DNA of 64,000 bases from CALLJL01 sp964627255. Its GTDB lineage: Bacteria > Acidobacteriota > Aminicenantia > Aminicenantales > CALLJL01. Under the pieces are notes generated by a model. That model was not told where the DNA came from and did not search any database. It saw nothing but the letters and a program-made list of their open reading frames with translations. Both the position numbers and the translations under genes were made by a program. Of the stretch, positions 41,144 through 50,246 are shown piece by piece; the first letter of the stretch is position 1; the number at the start of each line of letters is the position of its first letter. The stretch covers positions 13,335 to 77,334 of the forward strand of contig CAZVIN010000062.1 of assembly GCA_964627255.1 (NCBI GenBank), in the 5' to 3' direction.

Positions 41144-42493
41144 TTATTTACGAGCGACGCTTTTCTCTGACCATTGAAAATGCTCGCGGCGAAAAAGACG
41201 GAGGCAGGCATCGACGGCCTCTGAATCATAGAGAATTCCTTTGTATTTCAATATTTCGACCAAGGCCTTTTCTATTCCCAAGGAAGGACGGTAAGGACGG
41301 TGGGAAGCCATGGCCTCTACCGTATCGGCCACAGCAATCAGCCGCGCCTCGATGAGGATATCTTCCCCCTTAAGCCCTGAAGGATATCCCGAGCCATCCA
41401 TCCTCTCGTGATGCTCAAGGACGATTTGGGCTATCGGCCAAGGGAAATCAATATTCTTAAGGATTTCATAGCCGACTTGAGGATGGGTTTTTATGAGGCC
41501 GAATTCCACTTCGTTGAGTTTCGTCGGCCGGCTAAGGATTTCTGCTGGCACGGAAATTTTGCCGATGTCATGGATATCCCCGGCTACCTTAATCCCCTGG
41601 ACCTGGTCAGAGGACAACCCCAAGACCTCGGCCATGGCTGAAGCCAGCTCGCTGACTCTCCTTTGATGACCGGCGGTATAGGGGTCGCGGATTTCAATAG
41701 TCAGAGCTAAGGCTTGAATGGTGCCTTCCAGAGCTTTCTGGAGCCGCTGCCAGCCTTGAAATATTTCTTTTTCGGCCCGAACGCGTTCGCTGATGTCGCG
41801 GACTACGATAAGCTTACCGTTGACCTCTGGGGACTTTAATTTTAAAGGTGATGAAATATATTCGACTGGAGTCAGCTGGCCCGTCTTTGATTTCAGAAAG
41901 ACCTCCGGGAGCTCTGATAAAGCCTGGAAGTTTATAGGCTGAAAAACGTTTTCGAGGGACTGAGAAAGAGCGTCGGAGGTCTTCCAGCCGGTTAATTTTT
42001 CAGCCGCAGGGTTCAAATAGGTGACCCGTCCCTGACCGTCGGCCGCAATTACGGCATCCCCGATGGTGCGGAGAATAGTAGCCAAATAATGTTCTCTTTC
42101 CCGAAGTTTAAGCTCCAGCTGGCTTTTAAAAAGAGCCATTTCAATGTTGACCCGAAGCTCTCTTTCGTCAAACGGCTTTAGAATGTATCCGAAGGGCGCT
42201 GTCTCTCGAGCGCGGTTAAGAGTTAACTCGTCGGCATAAGCAGTAACATAAATAGCCGGAATCTCCAGCTCCCCCCAGATTTTCTGGGCGACTTCAATGC
42301 CGTCAAGCGGGCCTTTTAAAATTATGTCGATTAGGGCGACATCAGGTTTTAAGCTGGAAGCCAGCTGAAGCGCTTCTTCGCCGGAAGTGGCTAGGCCGCA
42401 GACCTCATAGCCAGCTCGTTGGGCCATAGTTTCTATATCATGAGCCACCAGGCCTTCGTCTTCGACAATAAGCAAGCGGATTTTTGGCTTCAT
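41144..42493 (-). CDS. Response regulator with receiver, PAS and HD-GYP domains
   Basis: A 449-residue protein that should hydrolyse cyclic di-GMP. Residues 1-120 are a receiver (VEDEGLV, phospho-acceptor Asp in ALIDIIL, Lys in ILKPF). Residues 140-245 are a PAS domain (AADGQGRVTYLNPAAE). Residues 260-430 are HD-GYP with GHQRRV, GDIHDIGKI and HHERMDGSGYP, all metal ligands present. A TATAAT on the minus strand about 13 bases before the ATG suggests its own promoter with a very short leader. Confidence 0.92.
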   Translation of the reverse strand: MKPKIRLLIVEDEGLVAHDIETMAQRAGYEVCGLATSGEEALQLASSLKPDVALIDIILKGPLDGIEVAQKIWGELEIPAIYVTAYADELTLNRARETAPFGYILKPFDERELRVNIEMALFKSQLELKLREREHYLATILRTIGDAVIAADGQGRVTYLNPAAEKLTGWKTSDALSQSLENVFQPINFQALSELPEVFLKSKTGQLTPVEYISSPLKLKSPEVNGKLIVVRDISERVRAEKEIFQGWQRLQKALEGTIQALALTIEIRDPYTAGHQRRVSELASAMAEVLGLSSDQVQGIKVAGDIHDIGKISVPAEILSRPTKLNEVEFGLIKTHPQVGYEILKNIDFPWPIAQIVLEHHERMDGSGYPSGLKGEDILIEARLIAVADTVEAMASHRPYRPSLGIEKALVEILKYKGILYDSEAVDACLRLFRREHFQWSEKSVARK

Positions 42494-42582
42494 TATCAGC
42501 TTCTCTATTATACTTAGTCGGCTAAATTTTTGAAACTAAGATTTTTGTCGGAAAGCAGCAATAGTTTGAGCCGCGAGATTGG

Positions 42583-42730
42583 GTGGCTTGGAGACACTCA
42601 TAAGCGCTGCGCCTCAGGGAGCGAATCCCGTCGCCCCCCAGAAGCCAACCCGTTTCCCTTTCGGGAGGGGAACTTCTGGAGGGAAGCCGGGCCTCACAGC
42701 GTGCGTATCCCAAGGCGTTTTGACTGCCAC
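42583..42730 (+). ncRNA. Possible structured RNA (rod-like fold)
   Basis: In the 483 bp gap between the HD-GYP gene and tRNA-Val, nested complementary segments form one long rod: GTGGC (42583)/GCCAC (42726), TTGG (42588)/CCAA (42710), CGCTG (42605)/CAGCG (42697), CCCG (42627)/CGGG (42688), CCC (42635)/GGG (42681), CCAGAAG (42638)/CTTCTGG (42673), with an inner CCCG/CGGG hairpin. Length and rod shape recall 6S RNA, but I see no conserved family sequence, and the strand is uncertain. Confidence 0.35.
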
Positions 42731-42935
42731 ACCAAAAAGGTTGCTTCACCCGAGTCCGCTTTCCCTGTTAAAGTTCATTATTCTTGGCAGTCCGGAAATG
42801 ATTTTAAGGGGAGAAAAAACATAGCTGGGGCCAAAATAGATGGGAAGGGGGTTTGAATGAAACCAAATTCGTCCCTTTTAAAAAGCTAAATAAAGCAATC
42901 AGGCTTAGGAATTAGCCTCTTGGACCCGGCCTTTC

Positions 42936-42962
42936 TTGACACGGAGGAACGAAAGGTATTAT
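42936..42962 (+). promoter_or_regulatory. Promoter of tRNA-Val
   Basis: A perfect -35 box TTGACA (42936-42941) is followed by TATTAT (42957-42962) after 15 bases, or by TTATTT after 17. The mature tRNA begins at 42977. Confidence 0.6.
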
Positions 42963-42976
42963 TTTTTTATCTGAAT

Positions 42977-43051
42977 GGGCGGTTAGCTCAGTGGTAGAGT
43001 ATCGGTCTTACAAACCGGGGGTCACTGGTTCGAACCCAGTACCGCCCACCA
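42977..43051 (+). tRNA. tRNA-Val (anticodon TAC)
   Basis: Acceptor GGGCGGT/ACCGCCC pairs perfectly. The anticodon arm TCGGT-CTTACAA-ACCGG carries TAC. The T arm is ACTGG-TTCGAAC-CCAGT, discriminator A. Unlike the two tRNAs upstream, CCA follows at 43049-43051 and may be encoded. Confidence 0.96.
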
Positions 43052-43110
43052 ACTTTTCCCCCTATTTTTTCCGCTAATTCAATTCTCGGAAGGGGAAGAA
43101 GGATTGATAA

Positions 43111-45588
43111 ATGCCTAAGAAAAGGGCGTCGCAAGACAAAAAGCAATCGGAGGAAAGAGAGTTTTCTAAGTTAAAAAAAGGAGTCGCGACTGGGCTGACA
43201 TCCTCTAAGGAGCCGCTGGGCTTTAATCCATTTGAGCTTTTTTTCCAGCACATTCCCCATGCCTGCTTCCTGGTGGCTGATGACGGACGGATAAAGGCCG
43301 CGAATCAATTAGCCAGCCGTTGGGTAGAGACAAAACCTGAAGAGGCTTTCGGTCTTCCCTTAGAGGCGGTCCTCGGTTCACCCTTACCTACTCCTCTTTA
43401 CCAGGCCTGGGAGGAAAACAAACCGCTCAACTGGGACATGAGTATCGGGCCGAAAATAGTCCGCTGCTCCCTCCATCCCTTGCCCAAAACATCCTTTTTT
43501 CCCGAGAGGTTGGCCGCTCTTTTTTTAGCCGACATAACGGAAAACATATTAAGAGAAGAAAAAATTCGTCGCCAGTTAGAAGAACAGCGTTTTCTTCTCC
43601 AGTTGGCTTCTTCCCTCCTGATTTGTCCAATCGAAAATATGGAAAAACAAATTGAGGAAGCACTTCCAACCATAGGGCGGTATGCTCAGGCTGACCGGGC
43701 ATCAGTAATCTTTGAACGAAGCAGCGGCCAAGGTGCGGTAATGGTAGCCGAATGGCGTCTTGAGAGCCGGCCTTCCCTTAAACCTCAGTTTCAGAATTTT
43801 AGCCTTTCGACTTTTCCTTACTGGTACGAAATCTTAAAAAAAGCAGAAATAGTCCGAGTTTCTAAGCCCAGTGACCTCCAGGCAGAAGCCAAGGCTGAAA
43901 AGAAATTTCTCGAAGCTTATGGAATCAAGAGCCTACTCATGATTCCGATATTTCAAGAGCAAAGGCCAATCGGGGTCTTAGGCGTTTCCAGCCAGGAGGA
44001 AAAAGAATGGCCTGAGGAAACCGTTAATTTTATGGCTTTAACTGCAGAAATCTTAGTTAGTGCCTTCAAGCGCCGCCAGAGGGGCCAAACGATAGCCACG
44101 TTGCTGAATATCGGTGAGGCAGCGGCGGTGGCCGAAAGCTTGGAGTTATTACTCCAGCTCATTCATCGTTCCATCAGTCAATTGTTACCAGTTCGCAACT
44201 TTTATTTAGCTCTTTACAACGAAGAAAAACAAGAAGTAGCCTTCCCCTATTTCATCGACGAAAAAGACCCTAAACCTCAGCCTCGTTCGCTTCGTCGAGG
44301 CTTAACCGAGTATGTTTTAAGAACTGGTCAACCTTTGTTGGCCAACACCAAAGATATCGAAAAACTAGCGGCCGCGGGTGAAATTGAAATCATCGGCACA
44401 ATTCCTGTGGTCTGGTTAGGAGTTCCGCTGAAAATTAACGGTAGAACCATCGGCGTTATGGCCCTTCAAAGTTATGATGAAACCGTCGCCTATACTCAAG
44501 AAGATGAGGCGTTGTTGCGCTTGATTTCGGAAGATGTAGCCTTAGTGATTAATCGCAAGAAGAATGAAGCGGAATTAGCCGAAAAGGAGCAATTCCTCCG
44601 CAACATTTTTATGAGCCTCCAGGACGGCCTTTGTGTTTTGGACCGAGACTATAACATTATCAGCGTTAATCAGGTTATGGAGCAATGGTACAGCGCCTCA
44701 ATAACGCTCGAAGGGAAAAAATGTTACCAGGTCTACCATGGCCGCTCTGAGCCCTGCTATCCGTGTCCAACAAGGCGGACCTTAGAGACCGGCCTGCCCG
44801 CGATGGAAGTCGTCCCGTTCCGGCCAACAGCGGGACAGACCAAGGGTTGGTTGGAGGTTTACACTTTTCCCTTAATTGACAAGAAAAACAATCAGACAAG
44901 AGGAGTGATTGAGCACGTGCGCGACATTACCGCCAGAAAAGAGGCAGAAGAGAGACTTCAGGAAAGCCTGAAGGAGAAGGATACTCTGTTGCGAGAACTC
45001 CACCATCGAGTTAAGAACAACATGCAAGTTATATCCTCCCTTCTCAATCTTCAAGCCAATCACGTGGCCGACCCTGCGGCTAAGGAGATGTTCCGGGAAA
45101 GCCAGCGCCGTATCCGGTCTATGGCTTTGGTTCATGAACAGCTCTACCAGTCGGCCAATCTTTCGCGAATTAATTTTGCTAATTATTTGCGACACCTTTC
45201 CAGCCACCTTTTCCAGTCCTGTGGAGTCAGCACCCGCCGGGTTCATCTCAATCTTGAGTTGGAAGAATTATTTCTTGAAGTCAACACCGCCATCCCTCTG
45301 GGGATGATTTTTAACGAACTCCTGACTAATTCGCTTAAGCATGCTTTTCCGGGGGAAAGAAGAGGAGAAATCGCCGTGAGTTTTCGCCGCTCTGATGAGC
45401 AGAAAGCCTGCCTTGAAATAAGAGATAACGGGATAGGCCTTCCCCCTGATTTTTCTTTTGATAATACGGAAACTTTGGGGCTCCAAATCGTCCACACCTT
45501 GAGTAATCAAATCAAAGCCAGGATTGAGCTTGACACCACCGCCGGGACTTCCATTAAGATTCTTTTCCCTGTCTCCGGAGAACCATAA
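43111..45588 (+). CDS. Cytosolic multi-sensor histidine kinase (HisKA_2 type)
   Basis: An 825-residue kinase without membrane helices. Domains in order: PAS (about 50-150), GAF (165-320), GAF (330-490), PAS (500-615), a HisKA_2-type dimerisation domain with the phospho-acceptor His in LRELHHRVKNNMQV (about 630), and an ATPase domain (NELLTNSLKHAFP, IRDNGIGLPPDF, LGLQIVHTLSNQI). Such kinases usually act on stand-alone receivers or on HD-GYP or diguanylate cyclase regulators. The divergent HD-GYP protein upstream is a possible target, but this is a guess from position only. Confidence 0.9.
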   Translation: MPKKRASQDKKQSEEREFSKLKKGVATGLTSSKEPLGFNPFELFFQHIPHACFLVADDGRIKAANQLASRWVETKPEEAFGLPLEAVLGSPLPTPLYQAWEENKPLNWDMSIGPKIVRCSLHPLPKTSFFPERLAALFLADITENILREEKIRRQLEEQRFLLQLASSLLICPIENMEKQIEEALPTIGRYAQADRASVIFERSSGQGAVMVAEWRLESRPSLKPQFQNFSLSTFPYWYEILKKAEIVRVSKPSDLQAEAKAEKKFLEAYGIKSLLMIPIFQEQRPIGVLGVSSQEEKEWPEETVNFMALTAEILVSAFKRRQRGQTIATLLNIGEAAAVAESLELLLQLIHRSISQLLPVRNFYLALYNEEKQEVAFPYFIDEKDPKPQPRSLRRGLTEYVLRTGQPLLANTKDIEKLAAAGEIEIIGTIPVVWLGVPLKINGRTIGVMALQSYDETVAYTQEDEALLRLISEDVALVINRKKNEAELAEKEQFLRNIFMSLQDGLCVLDRDYNIISVNQVMEQWYSASITLEGKKCYQVYHGRSEPCYPCPTRRTLETGLPAMEVVPFRPTAGQTKGWLEVYTFPLIDKKNNQTRGVIEHVRDITARKEAEERLQESLKEKDTLLRELHHRVKNNMQVISSLLNLQANHVADPAAKEMFRESQRRIRSMALVHEQLYQSANLSRINFANYLRHLSSHLFQSCGVSTRRVHLNLELEELFLEVNTAIPLGMIFNELLTNSLKHAFPGERRGEIAVSFRRSDEQKACLEIRDNGIGLPPDFSFDNTETLGLQIVHTLSNQIKARIELDTTAGTSIKILFPVSGEP

Positions 45589-45982
45589 GCTCGAGCCCCG
45601 CTATCTGCTTAGCAATTAAACAAGAATAGGTTATTCGACCATGGAAATGGAGGTAAACGAACCCCATTAGCTGCTTGACAGTTGAACCTAAAGGAAAACG
45701 CTTTTTGCCCTCCTTAAACCGTTATTTTCTCTCGAAGCTCGGCCAGCCAGGAAGTTCTAACTGGCTCGGACTAGGTAATTTTTAAGCGGTTTAATCATGC
45801 CTTGGGCCACGCACAGAAGTGGGCGGGAGAAGCCTTCGAGCTTCCAGATGGATAGTGAACCCTTTGGCCTACCGGAATGAGCCCCGAAGAGCTTGGTTTC
45901 CTGGGCCGCGGGAGTCATGAGCGGTTCTAAGCCCTGCAACCTGGCGCCCTAAGGTTTGGCTGCTTCCGTAATTGGAACCAAT
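45589..45982. other. Intergenic region before rplU
   Basis: No gene is seen. Short stems such as AGCCAG...CTGGCT (near 45750) and GAAGC...GCTTC (near 45832) are present, but they do not build a convincing larger fold. A promoter for rplU lies at the end of this region. Confidence 0.4.
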
Positions 45983-46011
45983 TTGACAGGGGATAAATCC
46001 TATGATAAATT
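45983..46011 (+). promoter_or_regulatory. Sigma70-type promoter of rplU-rpmA
   Basis: TTGACA (45983-45988) and TAAATT (46006-46011) are 17 bases apart. The start should be near 46018, with a 26-base leader that contains CGAGGT before the rplU ATG. Confidence 0.6.
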
Positions 46012-46043
46012 TACTTTTCCTTAAAGCGAGGTCGTAAATTACC

Positions 46044-46583
46044 ATGTTAGCGATAATTAAAACAGGCGGCAAGCAATATCGCGTGAGTGTGGGCGAAGTT
46101 CTCGAGGTCGAGCGGCTGGAAGGTCAGCCCGGCGCTCAGGTCGATTTCCGGGAGGTGCTGTTAATTGATGACGGCGAAAGGACTCTTCTTGGCACTCCCT
46201 ATTTAGACCAGGCTTTGGTGCGGGCAGAGCTTCTGGAAGAATTTAAGGACGAAAAAATTATTGTTTTTAAGAAGAAAAGGCGGAAACAATACAAGAAAAA
46301 AAGAGGACATCGGCAGCTCCAGAGCCGGGTCAAGATTATCGAAATAATCCCGGAAGCTAGATCAAAAGAGGAAGTAACGGCGGCTGTTAAACCTGCTGAG
46401 GTCGGGATGGAGAAGGAAGAAATGAAGCCAGAAGAAGGAGTGGCCTTAAAGGTTCCTTCGGCTGAAGCTGAAGAAAAAAAGGAACCGGCCGCGCCACTTC
46501 GCCGGCGCCGGGAGACAGCGGAACAGGCCGCCAAGCCAAAGAAATCAAAACCAAAAAAGTCAGAAGTAAGCAAAAAAAGGTGA
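46044..46583 (+). CDS. rplU: Ribosomal protein L21 with a long charged C-terminal tail
   Basis: Residues 1-103 are a normal L21 (AIIKTGGKQYRV at the start; KKKRRKQYKKKRGHRQ for 23S rRNA contact). A further 76 residues rich in Lys, Glu, Ala and Arg, including PKKSKPKKSEVSKKR at the end, are predicted disordered. Extended L21 tails are known in some phyla. It is followed 23 bases later by rpmA. Confidence 0.94.
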   Translation: MLAIIKTGGKQYRVSVGEVLEVERLEGQPGAQVDFREVLLIDDGERTLLGTPYLDQALVRAELLEEFKDEKIIVFKKKRRKQYKKKRGHRQLQSRVKIIEIIPEARSKEEVTAAVKPAEVGMEKEEMKPEEGVALKVPSAEAEEKKEPAAPLRRRRETAEQAAKPKKSKPKKSEVSKKR

Positions 46584-46606
46584 TTAAACCAGCTGGGAGT
46601 TAAGTC

Positions 46607-46861
46607 ATGGCGCATAAAAAATCAGGTGGCAGCGCCCGCAACGGTCGAGACAGCCAGGGAAAGAGGCTCGGAGTTAAGCGCTTTGGGGGGCAGTATGTCT
46701 CTGCGGGCTGCATTTTAGTCCGGCAGCGAGGCACACCATTTAGGCCTGGTTTAAATGTTGGCCGGGGAAGTGACGATACCCTTTATGCTTTAGTCAACGG
46801 AAAGGTTGTTTTTCAGGATAGAGGGAGCCGAGGTAAGTTTGTTTCTGTCTTGCCTGTTTAA
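46607..46861 (+). CDS. rpmA: Ribosomal protein L27
   Basis: An 84-residue L27, which reaches the peptidyl-transferase centre of the 50S subunit. The N-terminus MAHKKSGGSARNGRDS is the mature form, without the cleavable N-terminal extension seen in Firmicutes. RQRGTPFRPG and VGRGSDDTLYA are conserved. It lies in the usual rplU-rpmA-obgE order. Confidence 0.97.
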   Translation: MAHKKSGGSARNGRDSQGKRLGVKRFGGQYVSAGCILVRQRGTPFRPGLNVGRGSDDTLYALVNGKVVFQDRGSRGKFVSVLPV

Positions 46862-46953
46862 ATCTTTGCTTACCTTATCCAACCGACTTTAAAGTGAAAA
46901 GCCTTAATCATTGGGGCGATTTTCTATAATAATGAGGCTTTATTTAGGGGCTG

Positions 46954-48036
46954 ATGTTTATTGACCAGGTGAAGATTTTGGTTCAGGCTGGTCACGGTGG
47001 CAAAGGATGCGTCAGTTTCCGCCGCGAATGGGGCGTGCCGCGCGGCGGGCCGGATGGCGGGCCGGGAGGCAGAGGTGGTCACGTCATTATCGTGGCCGAC
47101 GCAAGAGTGAAATCCTTAGCTTATTTCCGTTTTCATCCAATTAATAGAGCCAAGAATGGCAGGCATGGCCAGGGAAGTAATTGCCGGGGCAAAGCTGGCG
47201 ATGACCTAATTTTGAAGGTTCCAGTGGGAACCATCGTTCGAGAGGCCACCTCTGGCGAGGTCATTCATGATTTTCTTCAGGTAGGAGAAAGATATTTGGT
47301 TGCCCGGGGAGGCCGGGGAGGCCGGGGCAACGCTTCTTTCGCTACGCCTACGCATCAAGCTCCCCGGGAAGCCGAGCCAGGCTTCCCGGGTGAGATAAGA
47401 GAACTTATTCTGGAGTTAAAGCTGATTGCGGATGTGGGGTTGATAGGTTTTCCCAATACGGGTAAGTCGACTTTGATTGCTAAGATTTCCGCTGCTAGAC
47501 CTAAGATTGCCGACTACCCGTTCACTACTCTTTCACCCAACTTAGGAGTAGTGGACGTAGATGAAAACAGAAGCTTCGTGGTGGCCGATATTCCGGGGTT
47601 GATTGAAGGCGCCCATCAAGGCCATGGGCTGGGGATTAAGTTCTTAAGACATGTGGAAAGGACCAAATTATTGGTCCATATAGTTGATGTTTCTCCCTAT
47701 TCCGGTCGAGACCCGGAGAAAGATTATGAAGTTGTCCTTGAGGAATTGAAGGCTTATAATCCTGACTTACTAAAGAGGCAGCAGGTCTTGGTGGCCAATA
47801 AAATCGACCTTTTGGCCCAAGACCGGTCACGGCTCGAAGCTCTGCGGCGATTAGCTCGTCGCAAAAAAATTCCCTTTGTGGCTCTCTCTGCCCTGAAGGG
47901 CCAGGGAGTAAAGAAGTTAGTTTCGCTGATGGTTATTTGCCTGGAGAGAATAACCAAGCCCGAAAACCAAGGCCCGCCGGAAGTTTCTGAGGAACGGTGG
48001 GAGGATAAAAATATAAAAGAGGCTGAAGAGAAATAA
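46954..48036 (+). CDS. obgE: GTPase ObgE
   Basis: A 360-residue ribosome-assembly and stress GTPase. The glycine-rich Obg domain is at residues 1-158 (GGPDGGPGGRGG, GKGCVSFRREW). The G domain follows with GFPNTGKSTL, DIPGLIEGAHQG and NKID. The C-terminal OCT domain is missing or very short, as in many bacteria. A TATAAT at 46925-46930 may be its own -10 box. Confidence 0.96.
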   Translation: MFIDQVKILVQAGHGGKGCVSFRREWGVPRGGPDGGPGGRGGHVIIVADARVKSLAYFRFHPINRAKNGRHGQGSNCRGKAGDDLILKVPVGTIVREATSGEVIHDFLQVGERYLVARGGRGGRGNASFATPTHQAPREAEPGFPGEIRELILELKLIADVGLIGFPNTGKSTLIAKISAARPKIADYPFTTLSPNLGVVDVDENRSFVVADIPGLIEGAHQGHGLGIKFLRHVERTKLLVHIVDVSPYSGRDPEKDYEVVLEELKAYNPDLLKRQQVLVANKIDLLAQDRSRLEALRRLARRKKIPFVALSALKGQGVKKLVSLMVICLERITKPENQGPPEVSEERWEDKNIKEAEEK

Positions 48037-48051
48037 ACCTGGGAAAAAATT

Positions 48052-48723
48052 ATGACCTGGCCAGTTAAGAAGTTAGGCCTCTTCGGGGGGACTTTTAACC
48101 CTATCCATAACGGGCATTTGAAGGTTGCCTTAGAAGTGCGGGACCGGTTATCTCTGGACAAGGTCCTTTTTATTCCCTCCTACTTGCCGCCGCACAAGCC
48201 CAGTCGAGATGTGGCCTCGCCAGCCGACCGCCTTCGGATGGTCGAGCTGGCTATTGCCTCTTTACCTGGCTTGGAAGCCAGCTCCTTAGAGGTGGAAAGG
48301 GCTGAACCATCCTATTCTATCGTGACCTTAGAGAGAGTCAAAAAAATGTATAATCTGGCCCAAATCTTTTTCATCATCGGCATTGACGCCTTTCTCGAAA
48401 TCAAGACCTGGAAAGATTACCAGAGAGTCCTTAAGGCCTGTTTATTCGTTGTGGTCAGCCGCCCAGGCTTTGTCCTGGAGCAAGCTGTTTCTGTTTTGGG
48501 GCCTGAATGGAGGGGAAAAATCGTGACCATCGAAGACAAGGATTATCGCCTAGAGAATCTAAGAGAAGGGGTATCCATTATTCTTTTTCCTTTGCCAGCC
48601 CTGGATATTTCTTCGAGCCTCATTCGCACCCGGCTTCATCAGGGGAAATCTATTGCTGGGTTAGTCCCTGAGGCTGTCGAGAAATATATTTTCCAAAACC
48701 ATCTTTATAGCGACCAGCCATGA
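48052..48723 (+). CDS. nadD: Nicotinate-nucleotide adenylyltransferase
   Basis: A 223-residue enzyme that makes nicotinate adenine dinucleotide from NaMN and ATP, in NAD synthesis. The nucleotidyltransferase motif GGTFNPIHNGHL and the C-terminal ISSSLIRTRL are intact, with PPHKP in between. It overlaps rsfS by four bases. nadE and its glutaminase are encoded about 4 kb downstream. Confidence 0.95.
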   Translation: MTWPVKKLGLFGGTFNPIHNGHLKVALEVRDRLSLDKVLFIPSYLPPHKPSRDVASPADRLRMVELAIASLPGLEASSLEVERAEPSYSIVTLERVKKMYNLAQIFFIIGIDAFLEIKTWKDYQRVLKACLFVVVSRPGFVLEQAVSVLGPEWRGKIVTIEDKDYRLENLREGVSIILFPLPALDISSSLIRTRLHQGKSIAGLVPEAVEKYIFQNHLYSDQP

Positions 48724-49097
48724 AAACAATAAAAAGTAAGAAATTGACCCGGCGCAGCTTGCCTTCTGAGGTCAAACTTTCTCTCAGAATTGGCCAGGCC
48801 AAAAAGGCAGAGGATATTGTGGTTCTGGACTTGAGAGGGTTGGCCTCCTTTACGGATTATTTCATCATCATGAACGGAAATTCCACGCGGCAAAACATGG
48901 CCATCTATCAGGCGATAGAAGAAAACCTGAAAAAGGCCAAGGTTCTACCCTTAGGAGTGGAAGGGGAAACAAAGGCTGAGTGGATTTTAATAGACTACGG
49001 TCATTTTATTATTCACATTTTTTCCCGCCGGGCCAGAGATTATTATGGTTTAGAGAAACTCTGGGGCGACGCGCCTTCTATTTCGGTTAAGTCCTGA
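48720..49097 (+). CDS. rsfS: Ribosomal silencing factor RsfS
   Basis: A 125-residue protein that binds L14 and blocks subunit joining in starvation. It has the family stretch DLRGLASFTDYFIIMNG, TKAEWILIDYGHFIIHIF and the conserved RDYYGLEKLWGDA. It is placed after nadD, as in most bacteria. Confidence 0.94.
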   Translation: MKTIKSKKLTRRSLPSEVKLSLRIGQAKKAEDIVVLDLRGLASFTDYFIIMNGNSTRQNMAIYQAIEENLKKAKVLPLGVEGETKAEWILIDYGHFIIHIFSRRARDYYGLEKLWGDAPSISVKS

Positions 49098-49381
49098 AAT
49101 TTCTTACCTTCTTCCCGTTTTAGTTCGGGAAGCAAGCCCTTTTGCTGCCCGAAATGAGGCGGAGACTGGTCGGCCAAGACGGTACGTCATTGCGCGGCCG
49201 GTGTCACATTAGACGGGGCTACTTAAGATAAGAAACAAAATGGCGGCTTTTTACCTCTGGAATGTCCGTTATTAAATACTTAAATAAAAAGAGAAAGGCT
49301 ATTGACATTTGGGCCAACTGTCGCTATTTATTATTGGCCTTAAAACAAAGAGGCCGGGGATTCAAACTTTTTGGAGATAAG

Positions 49382-49846
49382 ATGATTAGGTTTCTTTGGC
49401 CCGGAAAAACAAAGAATCCGGAATTAAGAAGGCTGATTGCGGATTATGTTCAGCGGATTACCCGGCTGTCCAATTTGGAGCTGATAGAAACTAAGGGGGT
49501 CAGAGGATTAAGGGAAGAAGCGGCCGAAAGGATAAAGGTGAAAGAAGCCAGCGATTTGAAGACCCGGTTAAAAAATGATTTTCTGGTTTGCCTTAGTGAC
49601 CAGGGCAAGGAGATGACGTCGGAAGAATTTGCTCAGTGGTTGCGGCGGCGCTTGGAAACCAATTCTCGGCCGCTAACGTTTTTTATAGGTGGCTATGCGG
49701 GAATTGACGACAGGCTTCTTCGGCAGGCTGACGAGGTCTTATCTTTGAGCCGGATGACCTTGAGTCACGAGCTTAGTCGTCTGGTCCTGCTGGAACAGGT
49801 TTATCGTGCTTTAACTCAAATGAAAGGATGGCCCTATGCCAAGTAA
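49382..49846 (+). CDS. rlmH: 23S rRNA (pseudouridine1915-N3)-methyltransferase RlmH
   Basis: A SPOUT methyltransferase of 154 residues, which is the normal length. It has FFIGGYAGIDDRLL for SAM binding and the C-terminal LLEQVYRAL...GWPYAK. The family almost always ends in PYHK; here the His is Ala. I start at 49382, after GGAG. The open frame extends 40 codons upstream to 49262, but that part has no family match. It overlaps the next gene by 11 bases. Confidence 0.88.
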   Translation: MIRFLWPGKTKNPELRRLIADYVQRITRLSNLELIETKGVRGLREEAAERIKVKEASDLKTRLKNDFLVCLSDQGKEMTSEEFAQWLRRRLETNSRPLTFFIGGYAGIDDRLLRQADEVLSLSRMTLSHELSRLVLLEQVYRALTQMKGWPYAK

Positions 49847-50246
49847 GGGAGGACTTCTGAGCCAAAAGGAACTTCAGGATTGTAAAAAGCGGCTTCTGGA
49901 AAGAAAAGAAGCTATCCTGAGGAAAATGCATCAGTATTATCGAGAGAGTCAGGAAGTGGAGGCCAACATCGCCCAGGATGCCGTTGACCGAGCGGAAAGC
50001 TCTTATACCAAAGAGTTTTTGTTGAGTCTTACCGATGCCGAAAGAGAGCAGCTTGCTTTAATCAATGAAGCCTTGAAACGACTGGAACGAGGCGGTTATG
50101 GACTTTGTCTTAGCTGTGGCCAGCCGATCAGCAAGAAAAGATTAGAGATAGTACCCTGGGCGCCGCTTTGTATTGAATGTCAACAGAGAAAAGAAAAAGA
50201 AGAGCAGGAACAGAAGGAAATCGAACGAGAAAAAGAAATGCCGTGA
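49836..50246 (+). CDS. DksA/TraR-family zinc-finger protein
   Basis: A 136-residue protein with an N-terminal coiled coil (residues 10-85) and a C-terminal zinc finger CLSCG...PLCIEC, plus a charged tail EEQEQKEIEREKE. It resembles DksA-type RNA polymerase regulators, but also the shorter TraR/YteA group, so the stringent-response role is unproven. It is translationally coupled to rlmH upstream and comF downstream. Confidence 0.85.
   Translation: MPSKGGLLSQKELQDCKKRLLERKEAILRKMHQYYRESQEVEANIAQDAVDRAESSYTKEFLLSLTDAEREQLALINEALKRLERGGYGLCLSCGQPISKKRLEIVPWAPLCIECQQRKEKEEQEQKEIEREKEMP

Noticed and set aside
42522..42749. 75-codon minus-strand frame in the gap
   Set aside because: Composition is not protein-like, and the region is better explained by RNA-type inverted repeats.
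42494..42976. SRP RNA, RNase P RNA or tmRNA in the gap before tRNA-Val
   Set aside because: The conserved cores of these RNAs (SRP GGAAGG loop, RNase P GAGGAAAGUC, tmRNA ends) are not found on either strand.
49262..49381. 40-codon N-terminal extension of RlmH
   Set aside because: Family length and the GGAG site support the start at 49382. The upstream part has no similarity to RlmH.
50177..50242. Upstream start for comF
   Set aside because: It lies inside the zinc-finger gene. The GTG at 50243 gives the usual four-base overlap.
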